From a virus, in the IMG/VR virus record IMGVR_UViG_3300033182_000196, positions 1 to 22,063 of that record: DNA of 22,063 bases; one strand, 5' to 3'. Below the pieces are notes generated by a model. That model did no database searches. It was not told the origin of the DNA and was given only the letters and a program-made list of their open reading frames with translations. This document shows, in pieces, positions 1-5,902 of this stretch (position 1 is the first letter of the stretch; the number at the start of each line of letters is the position of its first letter). Position numbers and translations under genes: made by a program.

Positions 1-115
1 AGGTATCATCATTAAACCAAGCATTGAAACCAAGTTCAGCATCAGTCATGAATCCATCATAGGTAGTGTCCAACCATGGAGCATCATCTTTTTCTGGGAG
101 GTTGTAGTCAGTCAT
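1..115 (-). CDS. Hypothetical protein, 3' part outside window
   Basis: Leftward reading frame that starts with ATG at 115-113 and stays open to the left edge, so only the first 38 residues are visible (beginning MTDYNLPEKDDAPW). It is acidic, has no domain I recognise, and its function is unknown. The start codon lies inside the end of the upstream gene: the two overlap in the 8-mer ATGACTGA, which supplies both the ATG here and the TGA of the upstream gene. The same 8-mer joins two more gene pairs just to the right. That arrangement supports this start and suggests translational coupling. The protein begins MTD, like the next two genes. Confidence 0.6.
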   Translation of the reverse strand, partial: MTDYNLPEKDDAPWLDTTYDGFMTDAELGFNAWFNDDT

Positions 116-329
116 AATACTTTTGTGCGTCTTCTGACCATTCTTTTAGGGCATTTATCTCACTGATAGATTTTACAAGGTCAATGATAGTGGCATTCTT
201 ATCAATATACTCACCATTACGATCTACTGGTGCTGGATTGATGTCAAAGATTACATCCCACCAATCGTAAAGGAGATCAAACAAAACCTGTTCATATTCA
301 TCACCAGTGGGGTAGGTAAAGTCAGTCAT
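108..329 (-). CDS. Small acidic hypothetical protein (73 aa)
   Basis: A 73-residue acidic protein beginning MTDFTYPTGDEYEQ. The middle is aromatic and hydrophobic (LLYDWWDVIF, about residues 19-28), followed by a segment likely to be helical (IIDLVKSISEINALKEW). It has no signal peptide or membrane span, and I do not recognise a family. The start ATG (329-327) overlaps the TGA of the upstream 50-residue gene in ATGACTGA, and its own TGA overlaps the next ATG in the same way. It therefore sits in the middle of a tightly coupled string. It is probably a small accessory protein; no function is proposed. Confidence 0.65.
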   Translation of the reverse strand: MTDFTYPTGDEYEQVLFDLLYDWWDVIFDINPAPVDRNGEYIDKNATIIDLVKSISEINALKEWSEDAQKYYD

Positions 330-474
330 TAAAACTCTCCTGAAATTGTTTCCAGCGTTTGTCTAATTGACTATCCATCCATCCCCAGACACCGTGTTCC
401 ATACCATCAACTCCAGCAACTTCAATCTCATCTTGAATGAGACGGCGGAGCATTTCAATTTGTTCGTCAGTCAT
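322..474 (-). CDS. Small hypothetical protein (50 aa)
   Basis: A 50-residue frame too short for usual ORF cut-offs: MTDEQIEMLRRLIQDEIE at the N-terminus, then VAGVDGMEHGVWGWMD and a basic/aromatic end (LDKRWKQFQESFND). The first 18 residues look like an amphipathic helix. It is supported by fit rather than homology. The ATG (474-472) overlaps the stop of the 126-residue gene in ATGACTGA, and its TGA (324-322) overlaps the ATG of the next gene in the same 8-mer. A GGAG about 8 nt before the ATG can serve as ribosome binding site. Function unknown. Confidence 0.6.
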   Translation of the reverse strand: MTDEQIEMLRRLIQDEIEVAGVDGMEHGVWGWMDSQLDKRWKQFQESFND

Positions 475-847
475 TGTTCAACTCCATAAATTGTTTAGCA
501 GTGGCAATATCTTTTTCAAGGTCTTTCCACTCTTCAAACTTACTACGGAGGTCTTCATTCATAGTCATATCATATTCTTCGGCAACCTTACGCATATCCT
601 CCTGGGATCGCATATCATTAAATGCCAAAGAACAAGCACCTTTCATGATGGCAATGTCATTATATCCCATCGTGCGAGCAATCGTTCCAAAGAAACGGAA
701 GAGTTGAACACAGTTAAGATCCTCACATGGAATCTCAAAGGTATAATGTTCCTCTGGGGGAGTTTCATCATCGTAGATACCTGAACCACCATAAGTGGTA
801 GTCCATTCGGTATCAAACTGAACTTTCAGGGTTGCTTTGTAAGTCAT
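467..847 (-). CDS. Hypothetical protein (126 aa)
   Basis: A 126-residue acidic protein beginning MTYKATLKVQFDTEW. The first ~45 residues look beta-rich (TLKVQFDTEWTTTY, then YTFEIPCEDL). The rest is probably helical, with a charged helix near the C-terminus (KFEEWKDLEKDIATAKQFMEL, about residues 103-122). I recognise no catalytic motif or known family. It lies 2 nt downstream of the 106-residue gene and overlaps the next small gene by 8 nt, so it is part of one coupled unit. Probably an accessory protein of the phage; no function can be read from the sequence. Confidence 0.7.
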   Translation of the reverse strand: MTYKATLKVQFDTEWTTTYGGSGIYDDETPPEEHYTFEIPCEDLNCVQLFRFFGTIARTMGYNDIAIMKGACSLAFNDMRSQEDMRKVAEEYDMTMNEDLRSKFEEWKDLEKDIATAKQFMELNND

Positions 848-849
848 GA

Positions 850-1170
850 TTATTCTTCAGTCAAATGATCTTGACATGCTACAGTGTTTGGGTCACATTG
901 TACATTCTCAGGTTTAACAAATCCTTGAACCCGACAGTAAATATCAGCAGATTTAGTCAAACCTTTCTCATGATAATCAACCCAACCCCTCAATTCGTCA
1001 ACTACATCATCAAAGAACATTTGAGGGGTGAGAGCATCATCAGCGATATATTCTGAAATAATATCAGAGAGACGATCTTTCAGAAATTGACGATAATTAG
1101 TTGTTGCAGTTTCAGGCACAGAATCACTCCAAAAGTCTTCGTAATCTTGTTCAGTTGCAGAAGTAATCAT
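850..1170 (-). CDS. Hypothetical acidic protein (106 aa)
   Basis: A 106-residue acidic protein (MITSATEQDYEDFWSDSVPE...). Helical-looking stretches occur around FLKDRLSDIISEYIADDA and MFFDDVVDELRGWVDYHE, and three cysteines lie near the C-terminus (CRVQGF, VQCDPN, VACQDH). Their spacing does not form a zinc motif I recognise. The ATG overlaps the stop codon of the 50-residue gene upstream (ATGA type, TGA at 1169-1167). Function unknown. Confidence 0.7.
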   Translation of the reverse strand: MITSATEQDYEDFWSDSVPETATTNYRQFLKDRLSDIISEYIADDALTPQMFFDDVVDELRGWVDYHEKGLTKSADIYCRVQGFVKPENVQCDPNTVACQDHLTEE

Positions 1171-1319
1171 TTGGTAATTTCCAACAATTTATCCATAATA
1201 GGGCGAAGATCTTCCTCTTCAGCAGCACTGAGATCGATAAACATTTGCTCAATACACCAGAGCATCAAATCTGCCTGAGATTTGGTGACTTCAATAGTAT
1301 TGAAAGTTGAGGTTGTCAT
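1167..1319 (-). CDS. Small helical hypothetical protein (50 aa)
   Basis: A 50-residue frame (MTTSTFNTIEVTKSQADLML...EITK). The stretch SQADLMLWCIEQMFIDL followed by SAAEEEDLRPIMDKLLEI suggests two amphipathic helices. It is supported by the ATGA overlap with the next gene and by a late-promoter-like sequence ending 29 nt before its ATG. It therefore looks like the first gene of the leftward late cluster that runs to the window edge. No family recognised. Confidence 0.6.
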   Translation of the reverse strand: MTTSTFNTIEVTKSQADLMLWCIEQMFIDLSAAEEEDLRPIMDKLLEITK

Positions 1320-1348
1320 TGATAGTTAAAAAGAATGAACTACGATAG

Positions 1349-1356
1349 TATTTAAT
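1349..1356 (-). promoter_or_regulatory. Candidate T4-type late promoter
   Basis: On the minus strand ATTAAATA begins on the last base of the upstream stop codon. Its AAATA core ends exactly 29 nt before the ATG at 1319, the same spacing as at 8994 and 15496. The match to the T4-type late box (TATAAATA) is one base short, so the call rests on spacing and position as well as sequence. Confidence 0.45.
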
Positions 1357-1592
1357 CAGCAAGCACAAGGGAAATATTGTTGGGGTTCGGTGAGAAAATC
1401 AGTCACCTGATAGTTAAGATCAAGACGAGCATTAACAGTCTCGATCATCTCTTTTTTGCTCATCAAACGCATCGACTTGGTTTGCTCATCTCCCATAAAC
1501 TTGAGAGTATAAACAAACTTATCGGTGAGAATGTTGTGAGGACGAAACTCAACAACCATTGCGCGGTGCTGACCTTGTGAAGTAAGTTGCAT
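1356..1592 (-). CDS. Hypothetical protein (78 aa)
   Basis: A 78-residue protein beginning MQLTSQGQHRAMVVEFRPH. Alternating beta-type segments (AMVVEFRPH, FVYTLKFMGD) precede a helix (SKKEMIETVNARLDL), and the tail ends in a Cys-Ala-Cys tripeptide. I recognise no family. It lies between the lysozyme gene (23 nt upstream) and the late-type promoter at its own 3' end. A purine-rich AAGGG about 13 nt before the ATG is a weak ribosome binding site. No function proposed. Confidence 0.65.
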   Translation of the reverse strand: MQLTSQGQHRAMVVEFRPHNILTDKFVYTLKFMGDEQTKSMRLMSKKEMIETVNARLDLNYQVTDFLTEPQQYFPCAC

Positions 1593-1614
1593 GAGGTGAA
1601 TCCCTTTGACTCTT

Positions 1615-2178
1615 CTAATATACGGCAGGAGGAGGGGTCATGGGGAGAATGGTGGACACCTTGGCGACTGGCACACTTGTCTTGAGGCGATTTGCATAAT
1701 TGTATGCATAGCGGGTACGATTGCCATGGATTCCCCACCCTAACCAGTACCATGATTGTTTCATGTAATACTGGATAGATCCGCCAGATTGTTTTAGTTT
1801 CGGTTCAAGTCTTTGCCAATGAACTTCATTAACCATGTAACGAAGTTGTCCATCGAGACTGTTAGGATTGCAGTTGTACTTACGACAGAACCTGCCTAAT
1901 CCATAGTAACGATTATCAGTCGTCCATTGAATCAAACCGAAACCACCAGAGTGACAACGATTGTAAGGAACACGAGCGCCTCCCTCACAAATATTAGTGT
2001 GGAATCCGCTCTCCTGCTTGATATTGCCCATCACAGTTGCGAGGGCATTAACACTCTTAATTCCACGCTTTTGTAGGAACCTGAGTGTTGCTTTTTCATT
2101 GTCATTGCAGTCAGCGCAGACAACAATAGGAGCAGGAGGATGATCATACATCATAAAACTTTGCTGAGTGAAATACAC
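1615..2178 (-). CDS. Phage tail-lysozyme-type peptidoglycan hydrolase
   Basis: A 187-residue protein with the hallmarks of the phage tail lysozyme / lysozyme-like family. The segment ALATVMGNIKQESGFHTN (about residues 45-62) carries the probable catalytic glutamate E56. It is followed by GGFGLIQWT (about 78-86) and by helical segments that would complete the fold. The enzyme would cut the glycan strands of peptidoglycan, either in virion entry or host lysis. The first ~20 residues are hydrophobic and proline-rich but not a clear signal peptide, and the C-terminus is a proline-containing tail (LPMTPPPAVY). The gene start overlaps the end of a small membrane-protein gene by 28 nt, so the two are likely co-translated. 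I am confident of the lysozyme-like fold, less sure whether it is an endolysin or a virion enzyme. Confidence 0.8.
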   Translation of the reverse strand: MYFTQQSFMMYDHPPAPIVVCADCNDNEKATLRFLQKRGIKSVNALATVMGNIKQESGFHTNICEGGARVPYNRCHSGGFGLIQWTTDNRYYGLGRFCRKYNCNPNSLDGQLRYMVNEVHWQRLEPKLKQSGGSIQYYMKQSWYWLGWGIHGNRTRYAYNYANRLKTSVPVAKVSTILPMTPPPAVY

Positions 2179-2366
2179 AGAAGAAACGACAACATTAGAA
2201 CAACATCCCAGGATTTAGTTCTAATGAAATAGGGTACAGAAATAGCGTCAGCGATAAACATCATTATAGCACCTAATGATGTGCTAATGTGTAGAATCAC
2301 GAAGTAAGATAGTATCACAAGGGCACTACCAATAACCCGCAAAACTACATCGACGCTATATTTCAT
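2151..2366 (-). CDS. Small membrane protein, holin candidate
   Basis: A 71-residue, very hydrophobic protein with about three possible membrane segments: residues 7-25 (VVLRVIGSALVILSYFVIL), 31-48 (LGAIMMFIADAISVPYFI) and 54-70. Size, hydrophobicity and a 28-nt overlap with the lysozyme gene downstream fit a holin, which would open the inner membrane for the hydrolase. No holin family signature is visible, so the role comes from context. Any other small cyanophage membrane protein remains possible. Its ATG overlaps the stop of the HicA-like gene in ATGA. Confidence 0.65.
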   Translation of the reverse strand: MKYSVDVVLRVIGSALVILSYFVILHISTSLGAIMMFIADAISVPYFIRTKSWDVVLMLSFLLCISLSKVL

Positions 2367-2548
2367 GCAATTTGCCTCTTGATGTCCTTTTCAATTTCTT
2401 TTAACCATCGTGCTTTTCCTGGCGTCTTAGATGTAACGACCACAGCACCATTTGGTCCATGCCATGTATAATGACTGCCAATCCTATGTAACACAAACTC
2501 ATACGATTTCATGAGTTTTCGTAGATCTTTGTCAATTTTGGTTTTCAT
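2363..2548 (-). CDS. HicA-like (YcfA-type) small protein
   Basis: A 61-residue basic protein. The segment YEFVLHRIGSHYTWHGPNG (about residues 16-34) followed by a beta strand (AVVVTSK) and a basic end resembles HicA mRNA interferases: a small double-stranded-RNA-binding-like fold with a conserved Gly-Ser-His whose His (here H26) is needed for RNA cleavage. No HicB antitoxin is encoded next to it: the upstream neighbour (108 aa) and downstream neighbour (membrane protein) do not look like HicB. I chose the ATG at 2548-2546. An upstream TTG at 2554 would add two residues but lies inside the preceding stop region. It could be a stand-alone RNA-binding or host-shutoff protein rather than a toxin. 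Confidence 0.55.
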   Translation of the reverse strand: MKTKIDKDLRKLMKSYEFVLHRIGSHYTWHGPNGAVVVTSKTPGKARWLKEIEKDIKRQIA

Positions 2549-2550
2549 AA

Positions 2551-2877
2551 TCAAGCAACATAGAGGAACGAACCGTAAGGATCACAAATGTCAGGAGACT
2601 GAACAAGTTGATCGATCCAGAAACGAATACCTTTTGCAGGTGATTTCCAAGAGGCAGACTTATAAACTGCGCCAGTGTTCTTATCAATGAACATGTAGAC
2701 GCTACGACCACCACCAGCAGAGTGATTGTCAACCAGTTTGATGTACTTTCTGCCATCTTCACGAGTCAGAAAGTGGTAGAAAGAATGACCAGATTCGATG
2801 GCATTAACTTTCCAAGAGTCATTAAGTTGCTCGATCAGAGCATCAGTGTAGAATGTAACTCGGTCAGCGGTAAGCAT
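2551..2877 (-). CDS. Hypothetical protein (108 aa) behind promoter A
   Basis: A 108-residue protein beginning MLTADRVTFYTDALIEQL. The core looks beta-rich (YIKLVDNHSAGGGRSVYMF, then IDKNTGAVYKSASW), followed by a helix and a short hydrophobic end (YGSFLYVA). The segment DKNTGAVYKSASWKSPAKG is the kind of block that recurs in cyanophage proteins of unknown function. I can give no activity. It is the first gene after the 253-bp non-coding stretch. Its ATG lies 22 nt after a TATACT hexamer with no obvious Shine-Dalgarno site, so it probably starts a transcription unit with a very short leader. Confidence 0.7.
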   Translation of the reverse strand: MLTADRVTFYTDALIEQLNDSWKVNAIESGHSFYHFLTREDGRKYIKLVDNHSAGGGRSVYMFIDKNTGAVYKSASWKSPAKGIRFWIDQLVQSPDICDPYGSFLYVA

Positions 2878-2899
2878 GTGGTTTATTTGAACTGAAGTC

Positions 2900-2962
2900 A
2901 GTATAACCGCCTGCCCATGCCCTTGGGGGATATGGTGGACAGTTCATACGACTGTCACAGTG
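2900..2962 (-). promoter_or_regulatory. Promoter A: GTCCAC box + 27 nt + TATACT
   Basis: Read on the minus strand: a palindromic ACTGTGACAGT (2961-2951), then AACTGTCCACCA (2944-2933), then 27 nt, then TATACT (2905-2900), 22 nt before the ATG at 2877. The same arrangement with identical 27-nt spacing is found at 4999-5060 and 10375-10420. There is no TTGACA-like hexamer at the -35 position, which suggests dependence on an activator. This is a prediction from pattern repetition within the window. Confidence 0.55.
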
Positions 2963-2995
2963 CCTCAGTTTGCCTGTTACCTTGGTATCGGTGCC

Positions 2996-3021
2996 GATCT
3001 CAGTCTAGACTCGCTGAGATC
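2996..3021. repeat. Perfect inverted repeat (8-bp arms, 10-nt loop)
   Basis: GATCTCAG at 2996-3003 and its exact complement CTGAGATC at 3014-3021, with a loop containing the palindrome TCTAGA. A second short palindrome, ATCGGTGCCGAT, overlaps it at 2987-2998, so alternative hairpins are possible. Not followed by a T run, so it is not an obvious terminator. Confidence 0.6.
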
Positions 3022-3072
3022 CCTTGCAGCACCGTGCCCGAAAACCTGATTTTTCTGCAATTCTACTCGAAA

Positions 3073-3099
3073 GGGGCATCAGGTCACCCCCGACGCCCC
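3073..3099 (-). terminator. Possible terminator hairpin after the 83-aa gene
   Basis: GGGGCATC (3073-3080) can pair with GACGCCCC (3092-3099) over 8 bp with one G-U wobble, leaving an 11-nt loop. On the minus strand it lies 32 nt after the stop of the 3131-3382 gene but is followed only by TTT. Termination is therefore uncertain; it may instead be part of a structured RNA. Confidence 0.35.
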
Positions 3100-3130
3100 C
3101 GATCACGAAAAAAGTGAAAGTGTAAAACAA

Positions 3131-3382
3131 TCAATCAAGTTTGATTGCTGCTTTACTCTTAGACTTCTTACTAGACTTCTCTAGTTTAGAAATATAGTTC
3201 ATGGCACTGTGATAGTCTCTACAGAGTTTATCCTGTTTGCCATCAACAATGACCATGAACTTTTTACTTTGAATGACACGAATGGCAGCAAATCTGCCAT
3301 CCTTGCTTACATAACCCTCATACGGATTATCTGCATCTAAGATGCAAGAGTTGATACAATAAAAGTCTTGATAATTAGACAT
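3131..3382 (-). CDS. Hypothetical protein (83 aa) with Lys-rich tail
   Basis: An 83-residue protein. The N-terminal half looks like a small beta sheet (FYCINSCILDAD, EGYVSKDGRFAAIRVIQ, KFMVIVDGK). A helix follows (YHSAMNYISKLEK), then a lysine/serine-rich tail (SSKKSKSKAAIKLD) that could bind nucleic acid. No family recognised. Its ATG overlaps the stop of the upstream 54-residue gene by 8 nt (ATGTCTAA). It is the last gene of the unit that begins with the helicase, before the non-coding stretch. Confidence 0.65.
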   Translation of the reverse strand: MSNYQDFYCINSCILDADNPYEGYVSKDGRFAAIRVIQSKKFMVIVDGKQDKLCRDYHSAMNYISKLEKSSKKSKSKAAIKLD

Positions 3383-3539
3383 TCATGTTAATCCGCATCA
3401 CTTGCACATTACCATATTGCTCTTTGATGATTTGCTCAGCACCTTGACGACTTTGAGCAGGAACTCTTACAGTTTGCATACCAGTATTGGTGCTGTAGAA
3501 AGTTACATCAGCATAGCGAGAGTTGTTGAAACCGAACAT
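3375..3539 (-). CDS. Small hypothetical protein (54 aa)
   Basis: A 54-residue frame (MFGFNNSRYADVTFYSTN...). Predicted layout is strand (ADVTFYST), strand (MQTVRVPAQS), helix (RQGAEQIIKEQYG), strand (NVQVMRINM). The layout is very like the next gene to the right (3542-3703), so the two may be old duplicates of one small beta-beta-alpha-beta fold. It overlaps the downstream gene by 8 nt and starts 2 nt after the upstream stop. Function unknown. Confidence 0.6.
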   Translation of the reverse strand: MFGFNNSRYADVTFYSTNTGMQTVRVPAQSRQGAEQIIKEQYGNVQVMRINMNV

Positions 3540-3541
3540 AA

Positions 3542-3703
3542 TTAAGCAGCGGGAACAGTGGTAAGGATTTTCTCAATTCTGGCAGTAGGAAAGGCATTAA
3601 GAAATTGTGCCTCTGCCATATTTCTGGACTCAGCGATTACCTCTTGTTCGAGAACAGGTCCAGTGCCATTCTCTCTATAGGAAACAGTGTGCTTGTACTT
3701 CAT
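3542..3703 (-). CDS. Small hypothetical protein (53 aa)
   Basis: A 53-residue frame (MKYKHTVSYRENG...ILTTVPAA) located 3 nt after the helicase stop codon. Strand-strand-helix-strand layout: KHTVSYREN, VLEQEVIAES, NMAEAQFLNAFP, ARIEKILTT. The helix-strand unit (A...F/I...FP/YG-A/N-x-I/V-x-x-I) is shared with the neighbour at 3375-3539. Too short for secure family assignment; no activity proposed. Confidence 0.6.
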   Translation of the reverse strand: MKYKHTVSYRENGTGPVLEQEVIAESRNMAEAQFLNAFPTARIEKILTTVPAA

Positions 3704-3706
3704 TTG

Positions 3707-4978
3707 TTATGCGAACGAGTGTGCGGGGAGACCATCAACAAAGATGAGGTCAATAACTTTCTGGAGACGATTGCGCGTCGCTAGTGATGCTTTGCCACAA
3801 AGAGGAACAGTTACAACACCGTGAGATTTACGGTACATTTGATACTGACCAGGGACAAGTTTGCCCTCCGCAATATCTTTTGCATCATCTTTATGTAGGC
3901 GAATAACACGCCCAATAGTTTGTGCCATCTCAATCACAGGCAGATTACGCAGTAGAATAGTATGCGTCAGACCAGGCACATTGATGCCCTCAGAGAGAAT
4001 AGAGTAGTGAAAGACGATGAACTTTTTGTCATCATCACGACCCCATTCGTTGAGAGTTTCGAAGAACTTCTCACGACCAACTTTCTCACGGTTGACATAG
4101 GCACCGTGCTTGCTGGTGATATGAAGAATGTCGTAACCCATATCGTTGAGAGTGTCAAGAATATCGGTACGAGAGAGCATTTGCCACAGCACACGAGTAT
4201 TAGGAGCAGCAACCAGAACTTTAGCAGATTGTTCCTCACTAAGATCGTCGATGATGTTGAGCACCATCTCACGATCTACATCAGCAGCATTATGCTTGTT
4301 ACGCACAAGTTCAGTCTCATGCACAACAAGTTGTGGAGGAATGATGCTGCCATTGGCAACAAGTTCGGGTGCAGGAACAGTCTCCAGAGTATCACCGAAG
4401 ACAAGACGATTGTTCATGCCATTGGCATAAGGATTGCGAGAGAACTTGGGAGTAGCAGTAAAGAAGAAACTGTTATCTGCACTCATGGAAGTAGCAGCAA
4501 CACCAACAAAGTGTGCTTTCTGAGTTGCATTGTGTGCCTCATCACAATACATCACATTGACAGCGATACTGCTATCAACAATGCGACTGAGACTGTGATA
4601 GGTAGTGAAGATCAGTTGATGCACATTGACATGCTGACAAATAGCATTATGACGCTGAATCTCAGCAGGTTTGGTAGACTTGAAATGCACAGTCTCACCG
4701 CTGTGAACATGCATCACCATGAAGTTGTTGCCATACTCATAGTTTGGATTGCCATCGAGATACTCCATGAACTCGGAGCACAGTTGATTAGCAAGAAGGA
4801 TGCGAGGTGCAACAACAACAATAGTTTGTGCGCTTTCTGCATTATCAAGACGACGCACACAATCTTCCATCATGATGACAGTCTTGCCACCACCAGTAGG
4901 AACATAGACACAACCTTTCTGCGCATCCTTGAGTGCATCAAGGGCGCGAGATTGGTGGGGTCGGAGAGTAAAAGGCAT
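3707..4978 (-). CDS. SF2 DEAD/DEAH-type helicase
   Basis: A 423-residue superfamily 2 helicase with the motifs in order: RPHQ (Q-like, 6-9), Walker A PTGGGKT (27-33), motif Ia VVAPRILLANQL (55-66), DEAH (146-149), FTATP (173-177), motif V SEGINVPGL (329-337) and motif VI QTIGRVIR (353-360). It would hydrolyse ATP to unwind or translocate on DNA or branched nucleic acid. The layout is that of the ResIII/UvsW-like group, but it lacks the extra N-terminal domain of T4 UvsW and is short, so it is probably a separate cyanophage helicase. There is no obvious Shine-Dalgarno site before the ATG. Promoter B lies 20 nt upstream, inside the end of the preceding gene, so the helicase probably has its own mRNA start. 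It is followed closely by three small genes. Confidence 0.88.
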   Translation of the reverse strand: MPFTLRPHQSRALDALKDAQKGCVYVPTGGGKTVIMMEDCVRRLDNAESAQTIVVVAPRILLANQLCSEFMEYLDGNPNYEYGNNFMVMHVHSGETVHFKSTKPAEIQRHNAICQHVNVHQLIFTTYHSLSRIVDSSIAVNVMYCDEAHNATQKAHFVGVAATSMSADNSFFFTATPKFSRNPYANGMNNRLVFGDTLETVPAPELVANGSIIPPQLVVHETELVRNKHNAADVDREMVLNIIDDLSEEQSAKVLVAAPNTRVLWQMLSRTDILDTLNDMGYDILHITSKHGAYVNREKVGREKFFETLNEWGRDDDKKFIVFHYSILSEGINVPGLTHTILLRNLPVIEMAQTIGRVIRLHKDDAKDIAEGKLVPGQYQMYRKSHGVVTVPLCGKASLATRNRLQKVIDLIFVDGLPAHSFA

Positions 4979-4998
4979 GTGTTTTTGTCGATGATGTA

Positions 4999-5060
4999 AT
5001 CATATCAGGTCCATGTCCTTCCCAGCGCGTCTGGTGGACGGTTTATGCGCTGTCACAGCG
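4999..5060 (-). promoter_or_regulatory. Promoter B: GTCCAC box + 27 nt + TATGAT
   Basis: On the minus strand: palindromic GCTGTGACAGC, then AAACCGTCCACCA ending at 5032, then 27 nt, then TATGAT (5004-4999), 20 nt before the helicase ATG. It matches promoter A at 25 of 30 aligned positions across the box. The palindrome changes its outer pair from A-T to G-C, so symmetry is kept. It lies within the coding sequence of the 87-residue gene. Confidence 0.55.
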
Positions 5061-5263
5061 TCAAGCAGTGCCCTTTTGTTGTAGTATTCAACCTCTCGCA
5101 TATTATATGCGCGTTGTTTATCCTCTTCTGACATATTCTTGGTCGATTCTGTCCACCAAGGATGCTCAAATTCCTTATTCATGTTGATCTCTACCCACTC
5201 TTTGAGTGCAAAATAGCGATCTTTCCACATTTGCGCTTCGTTGTTCACTCTGCTGCTCTCCAT
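5000..5263 (-). CDS. Hypothetical protein (87 aa)
   Basis: An 87-residue charged, probably helical protein (MWKDRYFALKEWVEINMNKEFEHPWW..., then EEDKQRAYNMREVEYYNKRALLDAV). A good ribosome binding site (GAGGAAAG) directly precedes the ATG at 5263. It overlaps the end of the DUF4385 gene by 19 nt. The last ~20 codons are GC-rich (5021-5060 is 65% GC) and contain promoter B, so the C-terminus may be shaped more by the promoter than by protein function. No family recognised. Confidence 0.65.
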   Translation of the reverse strand: MESSRVNNEAQMWKDRYFALKEWVEINMNKEFEHPWWTESTKNMSEEDKQRAYNMREVEYYNKRALLDAVTAHKPSTRRAGKDMDLI

Positions 5264-5739
5264 TCTTTCCTCATTTTAACATATTCTGGGTCTGTTGCGA
5301 CAATATCGCGCACAGTCTTAAAGATAGACGCTGCCTGTGCCTTTTCATTGGTCAAAGCATCTGCTTCTTGCGGAAGAATAGGTGCTCCTCCTCTATCACC
5401 AGTGTGATAATAGGGAGGTTTGGTAGCATACTTCTGACCAGATTTGTGATTAGCATAACGACGAGCGCGTGTGAATCCCATCTCTAGAAACTTACGGCAC
5501 ATATCCATGCCAATAAAATCTTTCTTCTCTTTGTACATTGAGTAGAGATTGTAGATAGCACGAGAGGAAGTCTCTGCTACATCAGTATTCTTGAATCTCC
5601 AATATTTGCATATATCGTTAGTGTAAGGGCGTACCAATAGCACTCCTTGCTCTCCCCTTCCAATACGATAAAGTTTGCGCACTTCTGAATCTGTGAAGTC
5701 AAGATCTTCATAAGGGAGATCATAATCAAACTCTTTCAT
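5245..5739 (-). CDS. DUF4385-family protein
   Basis: A 164-residue protein matching, from memory, the DUF4385 family found in phages and bacteria. Its conserved features are the N-terminal FDYDLPYEDLDF, then LYRIGRGEQGVLLVRPY (about 23-39), KYWRFKN, and FLEMGFTRARRYANH (about 84-98). The function of the family is unknown. I use the ATG at 5739, which gives the family's usual MKEFDYDL start. A TTG at 5760 would add seven unlikely residues. It overlaps the upstream 58-residue gene by 14 nt and the downstream gene by 19 nt, so it is part of a coupled operon of small genes. Confidence 0.78.
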   Translation of the reverse strand: MKEFDYDLPYEDLDFTDSEVRKLYRIGRGEQGVLLVRPYTNDICKYWRFKNTDVAETSSRAIYNLYSMYKEKKDFIGMDMCRKFLEMGFTRARRYANHKSGQKYATKPPYYHTGDRGGAPILPQEADALTNEKAQAASIFKTVRDIVATDPEYVKMRKEWRAAE

Positions 5740-5902
5740 TGAACGCTTCAGGATAAGCAATGGGTTGAAGTTTAGTTAGAATGTCATTGAGTCGATAATA
5801 CTCATCAACATTTGCACTTTGGAGTAAAGTCTTTTGATACTTCCTACATGCATGAAACATCAGTCTAAGATCACTTTCAGTGAAGTTTTGTTGGTCTAAC
5901 AT
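5726..5902 (-). CDS. Small helical hypothetical protein (58 aa)
   Basis: A 58-residue frame (MLDQQNFTESDLRLMFHACRKY...). It looks like two amphipathic helices (SDLRLMFHACRKYQKTLL and VDEYYRLNDILTKLQ) with a short tail (AYPEAFNERV). It fills the gap between DUF4385 and the 56-residue gene, overlapping both (7 nt upstream, 14 nt downstream). That packing is the main support. Function unknown. Confidence 0.6.
   Translation of the reverse strand: MLDQQNFTESDLRLMFHACRKYQKTLLQSANVDEYYRLNDILTKLQPIAYPEAFNERV

Larger units (their letters stand above)
2878..3130. other. GC-rich non-coding region
   Basis: 253 bp without a convincing gene between two leftward genes. Positions 2911-3110 are about 55% GC, against roughly 37-45% in neighbouring genes. 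A 66-residue plus-strand frame (2917-3117) is judged spurious because it has no ribosome site and unnatural composition. The region holds promoter A, inverted repeats at 2987-2998 and 2996-3021, and a GC-rich hairpin at 3073-3099. No tRNA-like T-loop or cloverleaf was found. A structured or small RNA is possible. Confidence 0.6.

Noticed and set aside
2933-2962. Resemblance of the box to an enterobacterial Pho box (CTGTCAT repeats)
   Set aside because: On the plus strand GTTCAT-ACGA-CTGTCAC looks similar, but it faces away from the gene, copy B loses the spacing, and cyanobacterial Pho boxes are of a different type.
2917-3117. 66-residue plus-strand frame in the GC-rich gap
   Set aside because: No ribosome site, no context for a rightward gene here, and a composition (many Ser/Arg/Pro/Cys from GC-rich hairpins) that looks like translated structure rather than protein.
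3962-4999. 345-residue plus-strand frame opposite the helicase
   Set aside because: Shadow of the helicase gene: the minus strand has all SF2 motifs, and the plus-strand translation has no recognisable domain.
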